From: a virus
IMG/VR virus record: IMGVR_UViG_3300033997_000182
Coordinates: 1-38,329 of that record
Strand: one strand, 5' to 3'
DNA: 38,329 nucleotides
Shown in pieces: positions 7,150 through 14,149 of the stretch (the stretch's first letter is position 1; each line of letters starts with the position of its first letter). Below the pieces are notes generated by a model. The model ran no database searches and had not been told where the DNA came from. It saw only the letters and a program-made list of their open reading frames with translations. The translations under genes were made by a program, and so were the position numbers.

Positions 7150-7837
7150 TTGGCTCCAAGACCTTCAGGCACACGCAAAAGATGCATACCCCGAAGAGTG
7201 CGTTGGGTATGTCAAAGATGGTGTGTATGTCCGCCTGGACAACAAGCACCCCGAGCCAACCAAGCATTTCAGGATTGCTCAATCCGACCTGTACGGGGTC
7301 AATCCTGATGTTGTCTGGCACTCGCACCCATCAACGGGACAGGCTAACCCTCATTGGCCATCTATGGCTGATTTACGGCTGTTCTATTCAACTCCCATCC
7401 GATGGGGAATTATTGCCACGGATGGGGTTGAGGTCGGACCAATGGTGATTTTTGACGACAATAACCCATCACCCCTTATCGGGCGTGAATACATTTGGGG
7501 TGTCCAAGACTGCTATTCACTCATTCGTGATTGGTATAAGCAACAGGGTATTATTCTAAAAAATTACCCAAGGGACTTAAAAGAATTTCAATCTGGGAAA
7601 GATTTGTATGGTGATAACTTCCGGGATGCTGGGTTCATCGAAGTCGGGATGAAGGATTTACAGGTTGGTGATGTGCTATTGATGTCGATTATGTCCAACA
7701 AGATAAATCATGCTGCGTTGTATCTTGGCGGAAATGAAATAGTCCATCATCAAATCAATAGGTTTAGTTGTTCTGACAGGTTTGATAAATGGGAAAGATT
7801 TTGTGTGAAAGTGGTTAGGTATGAGAAAAATTCATAA
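7136..7837 (+). CDS. K: Tail-tip protein K: JAMM plus NlpC/P60 domains (233 aa)
   Basis: Two enzyme domains are visible. The N-terminal Mov34/JAMM half has Glu21 (PEECVGYV), His62 and His64 (WHSHPSTGQ) and Asp79 (PSMAD), the zinc-protease signature. The C-terminal NlpC/P60 half has Cys126 (QDCYSLIRDWY) and His192 (NHAALYLGG). This architecture is standard for lambda gpK, which is needed for tail-tip assembly; the peptidase domains probably act on tail proteins or on peptidoglycan during entry. ATG at 7136 lies inside the end of L, and the stop lies inside I, a tight translational coupling. Confidence 0.92.
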   Translation: MSGSDWLQDLQAHAKDAYPEECVGYVKDGVYVRLDNKHPEPTKHFRIAQSDLYGVNPDVVWHSHPSTGQANPHWPSMADLRLFYSTPIRWGIIATDGVEVGPMVIFDDNNPSPLIGREYIWGVQDCYSLIRDWYKQQGIILKNYPRDLKEFQSGKDLYGDNFRDAGFIEVGMKDLQVGDVLLMSIMSNKINHAALYLGGNEIVHHQINRFSCSDRFDKWERFCVKVVRYEKNS

Positions 7838-8687
7838 TGTGAAATTTATTGGTGAAATGCGTGAGCTATCGGCTGAACTGGTCCCCATAAATGCCGGTAA
7901 TCTGCGTGATTTGATTTCCGGTGTCAGGGTGCTATTCCCTGCGTCGGATAAGTATTTTTCACCAAGCCGTCAGATGTGTATTGGTGTGGTGATTGGCGAA
8001 CAGGTTAAATGGTTGACCCGTGATGAAGCCCTATTACAAATCCCGGAATGTGATTATTTGATTGTTGGTGTCGATTACGATGGATCCGCAGGCGTTGACA
8101 TCGCCGCAATTATCATCGCCTATGTTATCCAATGGACCATCGGCCGCATCGTCACCCTGTATTTCACGGACAAGCCACAAACCAAGGATGAGCAACAGGA
8201 CAAAGACAGCTATTTGCTCAACGGTCCTAACAACTCCACAAGGGCAGGGGAGGCGGTTCCGTTGGTCTTCGGTCGGTTTAGATGTGGGTCTGTGGTCATC
8301 AGTCAGGCGCTGTCATCCGAGCGTATGGGGACCAGTCTGCGTGATGAGTGGTCATTCACCGGGACAGGCACATTTACGGGAAATTTCTTGACCAATGATG
8401 CCAATAATGTTTCGCTGACCATCACATCAATTGATGTGCAGCAGTATTACAACGGGCCTAAAACTACGCACTCGGTCCCGTTCAGCAATTTGGCCCTGTC
8501 CTCTAATCGGACTTTATCGGTCAATGCGGATGGATCTTGGTCCTTGACCCAAACGGGGGTTGTTGACATCAGTAATTTGATTATTACTTACTACTGTTCA
8601 GGCACGACAACAGCCGGCACATACACCAGTCAGTCAACAGCAGTAATCAACATCGGTCCAACGCCAGATTACAGCTATCAAGGCTAA
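7821..8687 (+). CDS. I: Tail assembly protein I-like with C-terminal extension (288 aa)
   Basis: ATG at 7821 overlaps K by 17 bases. The first about 150 residues match gpI-type proteins: a ubiquitin-like start MRKIHNVKFIGEMRELSAEL, then a glycine/alanine/isoleucine hydrophobic segment VDIAAIIIAYVIQWTIG (about residues 93-110). The middle DSYLLNGPNNSTRAGEAVPLVFGRFRCG is the well-conserved block of this family. The last about 100 residues, rich in T/S/N/G, form a beta-like domain not found in lambda I. In lambda, I works with J, K and L at the tail tip. It is the last gene of this cassette; a new TAAATA box starts right at its stop codon. Confidence 0.85.
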   Translation: MRKIHNVKFIGEMRELSAELVPINAGNLRDLISGVRVLFPASDKYFSPSRQMCIGVVIGEQVKWLTRDEALLQIPECDYLIVGVDYDGSAGVDIAAIIIAYVIQWTIGRIVTLYFTDKPQTKDEQQDKDSYLLNGPNNSTRAGEAVPLVFGRFRCGSVVISQALSSERMGTSLRDEWSFTGTGTFTGNFLTNDANNVSLTITSIDVQQYYNGPKTTHSVPFSNLALSSNRTLSVNADGSWSLTQTGVVDISNLIITYYCSGTTTAGTYTSQSTAVINIGPTPDYSYQG

Positions 8688-8690
8688 ATA
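8685..8690 (+). promoter_or_regulatory. TAAATA box for the portal cassette
   Basis: GGCTAAATAACCTAAAAGG overlaps the stop codon of gene I, with 20 bases between box and the portal ATG at 8711. It matches the extended TAAATANNNTAAARRGG form. Confidence 0.55.
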
Positions 8691-8710
8691 ACCTAAAAGG
8701 TATCTGATTT

Positions 8711-10000
8711 ATGATTATTTCGGGTTATGAACTAAATGACCTTGTTGATTTACTCAATAATAAAAATGCTGTCGCTGCCCAAGTTGCGCGAGGTCTTTAC
8801 ACGGGTGAGCAACAGGATTTGACAAAAAAGTATCTGGATGACCCTTATACCGGGGTCAAGAACTGGAAAGAGAAGAAGATTGTTCCGATTTGTCGAAACA
8901 TCACAGAGCAAATTATTGATAAATCCGGCCTTTTGTTTAAGGATGGGCTCCCCTCCTTCACACTCCAACAGGATGGGGTAATTCAAGAGGCAACACGATT
9001 TATCACTGATTGGGTTGATTTCTATGATTTTCAGTCGAAAATACAAGCCCTTGACACTACTGTGCGACTACTCAAATCAGCAATGTTGCTGATTGGGTAT
9101 GACATGGATGACGGCCAATTCACTTTCGACATCCTCCACCACGGCAACAGTGTGGTTATTCACGATAACCGTTTGCGCCCACAAACTCTTATCCATCGCA
9201 CCGGCAATAAGACCTATCAAGTTATTACCAAGGAATTTTATTTCGACCTAAAAGAAGATGAAGTTGGTAATGTTAAATTGGTTGGCCAGCAGGATAATAC
9301 TTTTGGGATTATTCCAGTTGCGGTATTCCACGATAAAAACGCGCCAATCTATGGTTTTTTACATAATGTAGACACGCTGTTATCAAATTTCAACTTGGCC
9401 CTGAATAAGCAATTATCACTGTTGGATTACTCGCTCGCCTGGAAGCAGCAATCAACCCTGTTTAGTAATGTTCGCTTGCCGGAACAATTGACCCTTGGTC
9501 CGGGGTCAGTGGTTGAGGTAGAACAAGCTGACGCAAGCATGAATGTTTTTATCGAATACCGCACCCCTGACATTGATGTCAATGCTGTAAATGACATCTT
9601 GGTTAACTGGTCTAACATGGTCGCGGGTGCTTATTCCGTGCGCCTGGAAGCCGATACATCCAACGTCACCAGTGGTTTTCAGTTGGTAGTAAAAGAAAAC
9701 GCCAATTTAGAACTGCGCAAGGAACGTCAACGTCCTTTTGAGGCAGGTTTTAACCAGATGTGGCGCGTGATGGCAACCATTATCAAGATTGTCCACAACA
9801 TTGATTTGTCTGGGTATGATTTTGTTATCGGGTTCCCGGCACCAGCATTGCCAATCAACGAAAAAGAAGTTGAAGAAATCTGGTCGATTAGAATTGATAA
9901 CAAGCGAGCAACGGTCAAAGACTATTTGATGACTGTTCGCGGGATGACTTCGGAAGAAGCCGATGCGAAAATAATTGAACTGAATGGGGGTGCGCAATGA
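8711..10000 (+). CDS. Portal protein, SPP1 gp6-like (429 aa)
   Basis: Composition and length fit the SPP1 gp6 type of portal. The N-terminal helical part includes VARGLYTGEQQDLTKKY. The phrase NITEQIIDKSGLLF is typical of the clip/wing start. A long middle wing segment (TFDILHHGNSVVIHD) follows. The C-terminal helical crown region shows NLELRKERQRPFEAGFNQMWR and PLPINEKEVEEIW. The portal forms the dodecameric ring at the capsid vertex through which TerL pumps DNA. Its place after tail gene I, far from terminase, is unusual. The TGA overlaps the next ATG (ATGA). Confidence 0.85.
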   Translation: MIISGYELNDLVDLLNNKNAVAAQVARGLYTGEQQDLTKKYLDDPYTGVKNWKEKKIVPICRNITEQIIDKSGLLFKDGLPSFTLQQDGVIQEATRFITDWVDFYDFQSKIQALDTTVRLLKSAMLLIGYDMDDGQFTFDILHHGNSVVIHDNRLRPQTLIHRTGNKTYQVITKEFYFDLKEDEVGNVKLVGQQDNTFGIIPVAVFHDKNAPIYGFLHNVDTLLSNFNLALNKQLSLLDYSLAWKQQSTLFSNVRLPEQLTLGPGSVVEVEQADASMNVFIEYRTPDIDVNAVNDILVNWSNMVAGAYSVRLEADTSNVTSGFQLVVKENANLELRKERQRPFEAGFNQMWRVMATIIKIVHNIDLSGYDFVIGFPAPALPINEKEVEEIWSIRIDNKRATVKDYLMTVRGMTSEEADAKIIELNGGAQ

Positions 10001-10365
10001 TACCTAACATCAAATTTGTGGCTGGGTCAAACGCCATCACCTACCGCCAAGGCACCGATGCTGCTATTTCGTTGACCGTCAAGGACGCAACTAATACCCC
10101 TATTGATGTCAGCGGGTGGGTAATCCGCATGGTGGCAAGACCTAATTATTCCGCACCGACTGCCATTATCGACTTATCGACATCCAATGGTGCTATTGTC
10201 ATTTCAGGGTCAACTATCACCATCAATTTCGCACAAGATTGTGTAAAGGCGTTTATTCGCGAACAATCTTTGGTTGGTGTTTATCAAGTAGAAGCTACTG
10301 ATCTGGCCGGAAAAAAGCAGGTTCTTTTAGATGGCGCATTTACTGTCTTAAAGGACTTGGTATGA
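9997..10365 (+). CDS. Ig-like/BppU-N-like virion protein (122 aa)
   Basis: ATG overlaps the portal stop. The sequence ([57 protein letters not shown]) is an all-beta Ig-like pattern. Such modules are seen at the N-termini of phage baseplate or fibre proteins and in small decoration proteins. It lies between the portal and a collagen-like protein with ATGA overlaps on both sides, so the three are made together. The probable role is capsid or fibre decoration or an adaptor; specific function unknown. Confidence 0.65.
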   Translation: MIPNIKFVAGSNAITYRQGTDAAISLTVKDATNTPIDVSGWVIRMVARPNYSAPTAIIDLSTSNGAIVISGSTITINFAQDCVKAFIREQSLVGVYQVEATDLAGKKQVLLDGAFTVLKDLV

Positions 10366-10826
10366 GTGATGTCAGCATTGATTTAGTTATCAGTCCATCT
10401 ATTTCAACTGTCGCGGTTTCTGTTCCTGGACAAGTCGCAACGGTGGAGGTGGTCGCGGGGATTCCGGGACCGCAGGGTGTGGCCGGTCCAACAGGTCCGG
10501 CAGGCGCACAAGGCCCGCAAGGCGTAGCGGGACCGCAAGGCGTGGCAGGTCCGGCAGGCCCAAAGGGTGATGCCGGGGCCACAGGTCCGGCAGGTCCAGC
10601 AGGCGCACAAGGGGCGCAAGGTGTCAAGGGTGATACCGGTGCTACGGGTCCACAAGGCCCCCAAGGTATTCAAGGTCCACAAGGGCCACAAGGACCGGCC
10701 GGCGCAGATGCGCCAAGGGGCGTGTATGTCGGGGCTGTTCCCCCCGAAGTGTCTTCAACTCCTTTTTTCTGGGTCGAAACTCTTGGGGCTGGGAATTATC
10801 GTTTATGGTTTAACGACGGAGTATAA
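10362..10826 (+). CDS. Collagen-like repeat protein (154 aa)
   Basis: The N-terminal segment [20 protein letters not shown] is beta-rich. Residues about 34-117 are an uninterrupted run of G-x-y triplets ([15 protein letters not shown] and variants, with [10 protein letters not shown] inside). The C-terminal 35 residues ([18 protein letters not shown]...YRLWFNDGV) form a small capping domain. Such proteins form trimeric collagen-like rods in phage fibres or capsid decorations. The repeats make the DNA strongly repetitive, and the long open frames on the other strand here are compositional shadows. It overlaps its upstream neighbour by ATGA. Confidence 0.85.
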   Translation: MSDVSIDLVISPSISTVAVSVPGQVATVEVVAGIPGPQGVAGPTGPAGAQGPQGVAGPQGVAGPAGPKGDAGATGPAGPAGAQGAQGVKGDTGATGPQGPQGIQGPQGPQGPAGADAPRGVYVGAVPPEVSSTPFFWVETLGAGNYRLWFNDGV

Positions 10827-10829
10827 ATT

Positions 10830-11174
10830 ATGGCTTTACAAAATCTAATGGGCAATCTGGCGTTGGACGCAACATCCCAAGACATCAAGACACTTATTCA
10901 AAATCAATCAGTGGTGTTAGATGACATCGGGGAATTGACCGGATCACTAAATTATCTGACTACCATTTTAGCCAATGGGGTATTGCCAAAAAATACTTTG
11001 GGGGCTGGAATGGTCGACCTATCCCGGACAACAAGTAATGCCGTATCGCAACCAATCTATACAACGATGCGACAGGTCCATTCAGGCGCTGTCGGCGTCG
11101 ATTTGATTATGGTCCCGTTCAACTATTCGACGATTGCGGCCAATACAATTTATCAACAATTTATTTTCGGTTAA
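10830..11174 (+). CDS. Unknown structural-cassette protein (114 aa)
   Basis: ATG at 10830 is three bases after the collagen-like stop. The N-terminal part is helical (LATDATSQDIKT-like region, residues about 8-45: ALDATSQDIKTLIQNQSVVL). The C-terminal half is mixed beta, with SGAVGVDLIMVPFNYST. No catalytic motif or signal peptide is visible. It sits between the collagen-like and kelch-like proteins in one cassette, so it is probably a virion or virion-assembly protein such as a fibre-connector. I do not recognise a family. Confidence 0.6.
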   Translation: MALQNLMGNLALDATSQDIKTLIQNQSVVLDDIGELTGSLNYLTTILANGVLPKNTLGAGMVDLSRTTSNAVSQPIYTTMRQVHSGAVGVDLIMVPFNYSTIAANTIYQQFIFG

Positions 11175-11183
11175 GGTATAAAA

Positions 11184-12635
11184 ATGAGTATTATTTCACG
11201 TCCTAAAAAGATTTTGGCCCTAAAAGTCGTCGAAACCGTAGGTATCAATCCATACGGTAATGCGGGTTCTGGTGCTGGTGTCACTGGCGATAACGTCCAT
11301 GATTGGATGCCCAATGATGATAATTTTTATTCGACCCTATCAACCACATCAGCACAACGGTATTCCGCATCAGAAAATGCTTGGATTGCCCTACCATCAC
11401 CCGCCCTTGGTGGGACGTTCGGGACTGGAACCTGTACCGAATCAATGGCCTATGGTGCGCCGAATGGTGTGATAGTCCAGACTGCCACGGGTGGTAATAC
11501 CCAACAAATCAATACCAGCATCACTCTTGCCGCAAACCTTGTTGGGTATAAGGTCAAAATTGTGGAAGGGCCGAATGCTGGGACCACCCACACGATTGCC
11601 TATAACACTATTGGCGCCAATGCGTCGATTGTTCTAACAGCGCCAGCATCGGTAAACTTTACATCGGCGTCTAAATTTATTCTGGTCACTGGCAGCTATT
11701 GGGTTTTCAATGCCGGGACTCTGTCGTCTTCGTCTTTCCGGGTCTACGATAACGCAACTAATGCTTGGACCAGCCGCAGTATTACCGGTCTACCTGCCAC
11801 ATGGGCAACATCGGGTCAATTACTGCGTCAGCATAGTATCGATGATAATTATGCTTCGGGAAGCGTAGTATCTGCCACGTCAACAACTTTGGTGGTCAAC
11901 GGTTTGACTGGCACGGGCTACAACTGGACTAACTATGAGGTGGAAATTGTTTCTGGGACTGGTGCGGGGCAATTCCGGGTTATTTCTGCCGGGTCAACAT
12001 CCACACTGACCGTTGCGACCGCCTGGACAACCATTCCGGACGCAACATCAACTTATGTCATCAAGGGGGACCGCAATGCCCTGTATCTGATGGGCAATGG
12101 TGCCGCGACGGTGTACAAGTTTGGCATTGCTGCTAACACTTGGGCCACGATCACCCCGGGTACTGGCAGAGGTGGCGTTTTTGCTGCTGGTGGCACTGCG
12201 GACATCATCAAGGATAATCCTGATTGGACGGTCCCTCTGGTTGCTGCTGGTAAGATAGGCGGTCAAAACGGTCGATACGTTTATTCATTCCGTGGCAACG
12301 GTACAAGCAACCTTGACATTTATGACATTGCTGCTAATACTTGGTTGGCCTATGGCTATGGTAATGCGGGTGGTGAAGGTATGTCCACGGTTGTTTGCTC
12401 AATTGCGGATGGTAAATTTATCTATGTCCAAAACGGTTCAACGGGCCGGATCCATAGATTTGATACAACTGCCAATGCGCTGTTGCCTTGGGTGTATAAC
12501 GTCTATCCGCAGGGCACCGGGGTCAGCGGTGATAAAATGTGGGTAGTCAAGTTCAAAGATGGCGGGGATGTTATTACATGGATTTATACATTAGTCCATT
12601 CCGGCAACATCGTTCAACGGATTTGCGTTCTATAA
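11184..12635 (+). CDS. Kelch/beta-propeller-like virion protein (483 aa)
   Basis: Repeated blades of the form Y/F-x-x-x-x-N-x-W are visible: RYSASENAWIALPSP, RVYDNATNAWTSRSI, KFGIAANTWATITP, DIYDIAANTWLAYG, HRFDTTANALLPWV. Each is followed by G-rich turns, the pattern of kelch-type propellers. An inserted beta segment (residues about 95-150 and again 215-290, phrases VEGPNAGTTHTI and VSGTGAGQFRVIS) resembles tail-spike-type insertion domains. It has no signal peptide. It closes the cassette behind portal and collagen-like genes and is followed directly by a terminator. The probable role is a receptor-binding or decoration protein on the particle surface; the carbohydrate ligand is unknown. 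Confidence 0.7.
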   Translation: MSIISRPKKILALKVVETVGINPYGNAGSGAGVTGDNVHDWMPNDDNFYSTLSTTSAQRYSASENAWIALPSPALGGTFGTGTCTESMAYGAPNGVIVQTATGGNTQQINTSITLAANLVGYKVKIVEGPNAGTTHTIAYNTIGANASIVLTAPASVNFTSASKFILVTGSYWVFNAGTLSSSSFRVYDNATNAWTSRSITGLPATWATSGQLLRQHSIDDNYASGSVVSATSTTLVVNGLTGTGYNWTNYEVEIVSGTGAGQFRVISAGSTSTLTVATAWTTIPDATSTYVIKGDRNALYLMGNGAATVYKFGIAANTWATITPGTGRGGVFAAGGTADIIKDNPDWTVPLVAAGKIGGQNGRYVYSFRGNGTSNLDIYDIAANTWLAYGYGNAGGEGMSTVVCSIADGKFIYVQNGSTGRIHRFDTTANALLPWVYNVYPQGTGVSGDKMWVVKFKDGGDVITWIYTLVHSGNIVQRICVL

Positions 12636-12637
12636 AT

Positions 12638-12667
12638 AAAAAGGGGTCCGATTGGACCCCTTTTTTA
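12638..12667. terminator. Bidirectional intrinsic terminator
   Basis: AAAAAGGGGTCC, short loop, GGACCCCTTTTTT directly after the kelch-like stop. It also lies at the 3' end of the converging GIY-YIG gene. Confidence 0.9.
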
Positions 12668-13192
12668 CTTCAACCATTTATCCAAAGTTGATTTAGATTC
12701 TGGACTCATTGTCTTATTGATCAACGGTTTAATTTTCCGTTTATCGTTGGTGCGGGTCCAAGTGCGCCCGGCATGTTGCTTTGATTTCCCGTTGATGACA
12801 CTACTAACGTGCCCGGGGTTGTAGCCCTGTGAAATAATGTCGGCTCGGCCATCACAGATAACAAAATCATCTTTTGTAGCAGAATAACCAATGGTCAACC
12901 CTTTATAGCTATTATTGTGCTTGCCGGTGTAAGAGGTCTGTTTGTTAGTTAGTGGGCTGCCTTTATCTTTGTGGACTTGGATAAAATACATTTCTGTCTT
13001 TTTGGCCAGATCAATACTCGCACAATCAATAACTTCGACCCTTGATAAGCCGTGTGATTTATAATGCTTCTTCCAGCTTTTTGACCGGTTTAGTTTGTCG
13101 TGGGGACGGCGATTTGATCGAGAGAAACCCACATAAAAGCAGTTAGAGTTATTATCGAAGTGTAGATAAACGCAAGGTTGGTTGGTAGTCAT
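12665..13192 (-). CDS. GIY-YIG endonuclease 1, free-standing (175 aa)
   Basis: ATG at 13192 with GGGAATTAAATT upstream. The N-terminal nuclease core shows CVYLH...CFYVGFSRS (the GIY/YIG strands), a catalytic-type Arg in RPHDKLNRSKSW, and Glu in KKTEMYFIQVH. The C-terminal part has a DNA-recognition module (IISQGYNPGHVSSVINGK, then HAGRTWTRT) of the type seen in intron-encoded nucleases and T4 seg proteins. No intron or interrupted gene surrounds it, so it is a free-standing homing-type endonuclease. It sits between the kelch cassette and the tail chaperone cassette. Confidence 0.85.
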   Translation of the reverse strand: MTTNQPCVYLHFDNNSNCFYVGFSRSNRRPHDKLNRSKSWKKHYKSHGLSRVEVIDCASIDLAKKTEMYFIQVHKDKGSPLTNKQTSYTGKHNNSYKGLTIGYSATKDDFVICDGRADIISQGYNPGHVSSVINGKSKQHAGRTWTRTNDKRKIKPLINKTMSPESKSTLDKWLK

Positions 13193-13244
13193 AATTTAAT
13201 TCCCTTTGAACTTTTAGTTGCGTAAGAAAAATCTCTTACATAAC

Positions 13245-13250
13245 TATTTA
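13245..13250 (-). promoter_or_regulatory. TAAATA box upstream of GIY-YIG endonuclease 1
   Basis: The minus strand reads CTGTAAATAGTTATG, 52 bases from the start codon, farther than the usual 12-30. The assignment to this gene is less certain. Confidence 0.35.
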
Positions 13251-13283
13251 CAGTTTTTAGAGAAAGGAATTAAATCCGCAGTT

Positions 13284-13314
13284 AAAAAGGGGCCTTTCGG
13301 CCCCTTTTATTTTT
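13284..13314 (-). terminator. Intrinsic terminator of the tail chaperone operon
   Basis: GGGGCC-TTTC-GGCCCC with A/T-rich flanks. On the minus strand it follows the end of the T frame (stop at 13307-13309), and A5 on the plus strand gives the required U-tract. Confidence 0.85.
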
Positions 13315-13699
13315 CCATCATGTCGGAATTGTGCGACTGAACAAGATTGTCTATCAGGAATAAAAATTCAATCTGCCACCAATCTAATTTACCAACGTCC
13401 TCAATCATCATCCTGATGTCAGACATAGTTAGCGGGTTGGGACCACTAAATCCGTTTGATTTGTACCGGTAAGATAGGTCATACAAGTTTTCCAACATGA
13501 TAATCCATCCGGGTGGATTTTTCCGTTCTGATAACCGTTTACCAGTAATACGGTAGCGGGCTTCATCCGGGTCAACACCTTGGTTTATCAGGGTGTTTAT
13601 CGCAACTTGGTGATGGGCGCCGACTGATGCCCCGTTGATGTTAGATTCTTGATTTAACCTATCCTTGATGTGTTTTTTTAGTTCCTTGGCGCAGTCATC
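13307..13699 (-). CDS. T: Frameshift extension of the tail assembly chaperone (T part of GT)
   Basis: A reading frame without a good start of its own extends from the end of the G frame to TAA at 13307-13309, adding about 130 residues (DDCAKELKKHIKDRLNQE ... DLVQ-type end IDNLVQSHNSDMMEK). The C-terminal part has the W-W and L-rich pattern seen in T domains (MIEDVGKLDWWQIEFLFLI). It lies exactly +1 (equivalently -2) relative to G, and the two meet at TTTTTTCGATGA. The product is expected only as the G-T fusion of about 254 residues, which in lambda recruits the tape measure to the tail tip. An internal ATG at 13498 is a much weaker explanation. Confidence 0.75.
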   Translation of the reverse strand, partial: DDCAKELKKHIKDRLNQESNINGASVGAHHQVAINTLINQGVDPDEARYRITGKRLSERKNPPGWIIMLENLYDLSYRYKSNGFSGPNPLTMSDIRMMIEDVGKLDWWQIEFLFLIDNLVQSHNSDMMEK

Positions 13700-13712
13700 G
13701 AAAAAAGACCTT
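13690..13712 (-). promoter_or_regulatory. Programmed frameshift site in G/GT
   Basis: The mRNA-sense core is GTC TTT TTT CGA TGA in the G frame. Moving to the T frame needs +1 (TTT re-pairs on TTC, followed by GAT) or -2 (the mechanism reported for phage Mu at GGGGGGCGA, with the same CGA context). A -1 shift would meet a stop after seven codons, so the usual lambda-type -1 shift is excluded here. Confidence 0.7.
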
Positions 13713-14069
13713 TCGATCGGAAATAACCTCTTGGATTTGTTGGATGTATTCGGCGGGTAAGCTCAAAATGAATGCTTCGATAGCTTCGGGGGTCTGCGCC
13801 AGTTCTTCGACGCCCTCCACAGCCAGCACCCGCGCGGCCAGAATTTGACGCTCTGTGCGGTCGATAGCGTTCACATAATCCAGCTTTTCAACATCTGTGG
13901 CGTTTTCGGTTGGCATCTGTGGAGCATCAATAAGTGCTTGGCGAATGACTTCCTTGACTGCCTTATCTTCTGCCGGCTTAACCTTGACAAAAACGGGGAG
14001 TTTTTCGCCTGATACAACATCAATCAGTTGGACAGTAGCGGGCTTAGTCAGTAGGTCAGTAATCTTCAT
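13695..14069 (-). CDS. G: Tail assembly chaperone G-like (124 aa)
   Basis: ATG at 14069, GGAG upstream, and a TAAATA box at 14107-14112. The product is acidic and helical (MKITDLLTKPATVQLIDVVSGEK; VKVKPAEDKAVKEVIRQAL; LAVEGVEELAQTPEAIEAF) and matches the short chaperone that precedes tape measure genes in long-tailed phages. It ends VISDRKVFFR with TGA directly after a run of six T and CGA, a slippery stop context. It lies back-to-back with the tape measure gene rather than upstream on the same strand, which is unusual. Confidence 0.8.
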   Translation of the reverse strand: MKITDLLTKPATVQLIDVVSGEKLPVFVKVKPAEDKAVKEVIRQALIDAPQMPTENATDVEKLDYVNAIDRTERQILAARVLAVEGVEELAQTPEAIEAFILSLPAEYIQQIQEVISDRKVFFR

Positions 14070-14106
14070 AATACATAATCTCCTTTTTCAATAAGTTCTC
14101 CAACTC

Positions 14107-14132
14107 TATTTAGAGGGGAAGGCCAGTAAATA
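14107..14132. promoter_or_regulatory. Divergent pair of TAAATA boxes between chaperone and tape measure
   Basis: Minus box 14107-14112 (CTCTAAATAGAG) serves G, 37 bases from its ATG. Plus box 14127-14132 (CAGTAAATACCGTAAAGAGG) serves the tape measure, 17 bases from its ATG. Confidence 0.6.
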
Positions 14133-14149
14133 CCGTAAAGAGGGTATTT

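Noticed and set aside
10340-10691. Several long open frames opposite or beside the collagen-like gene, P/G/A-rich
   Set aside because: They are shadows of the G-x-y triplet repeats and have no start signals.
10440-10710. CRISPR-like periodic repeats
   Set aside because: The period is nine bases and encodes G-x-y triplets; no spacers.
12631-12638. TATAAATA at the end of the kelch-like gene as a promoter
   Set aside because: It overlaps the stop codon and runs straight into a terminator, with no plus-strand gene downstream.
13690-13712. A lambda-type -1 frameshift in G/GT
   Set aside because: The -1 frame reaches TAA after seven codons.
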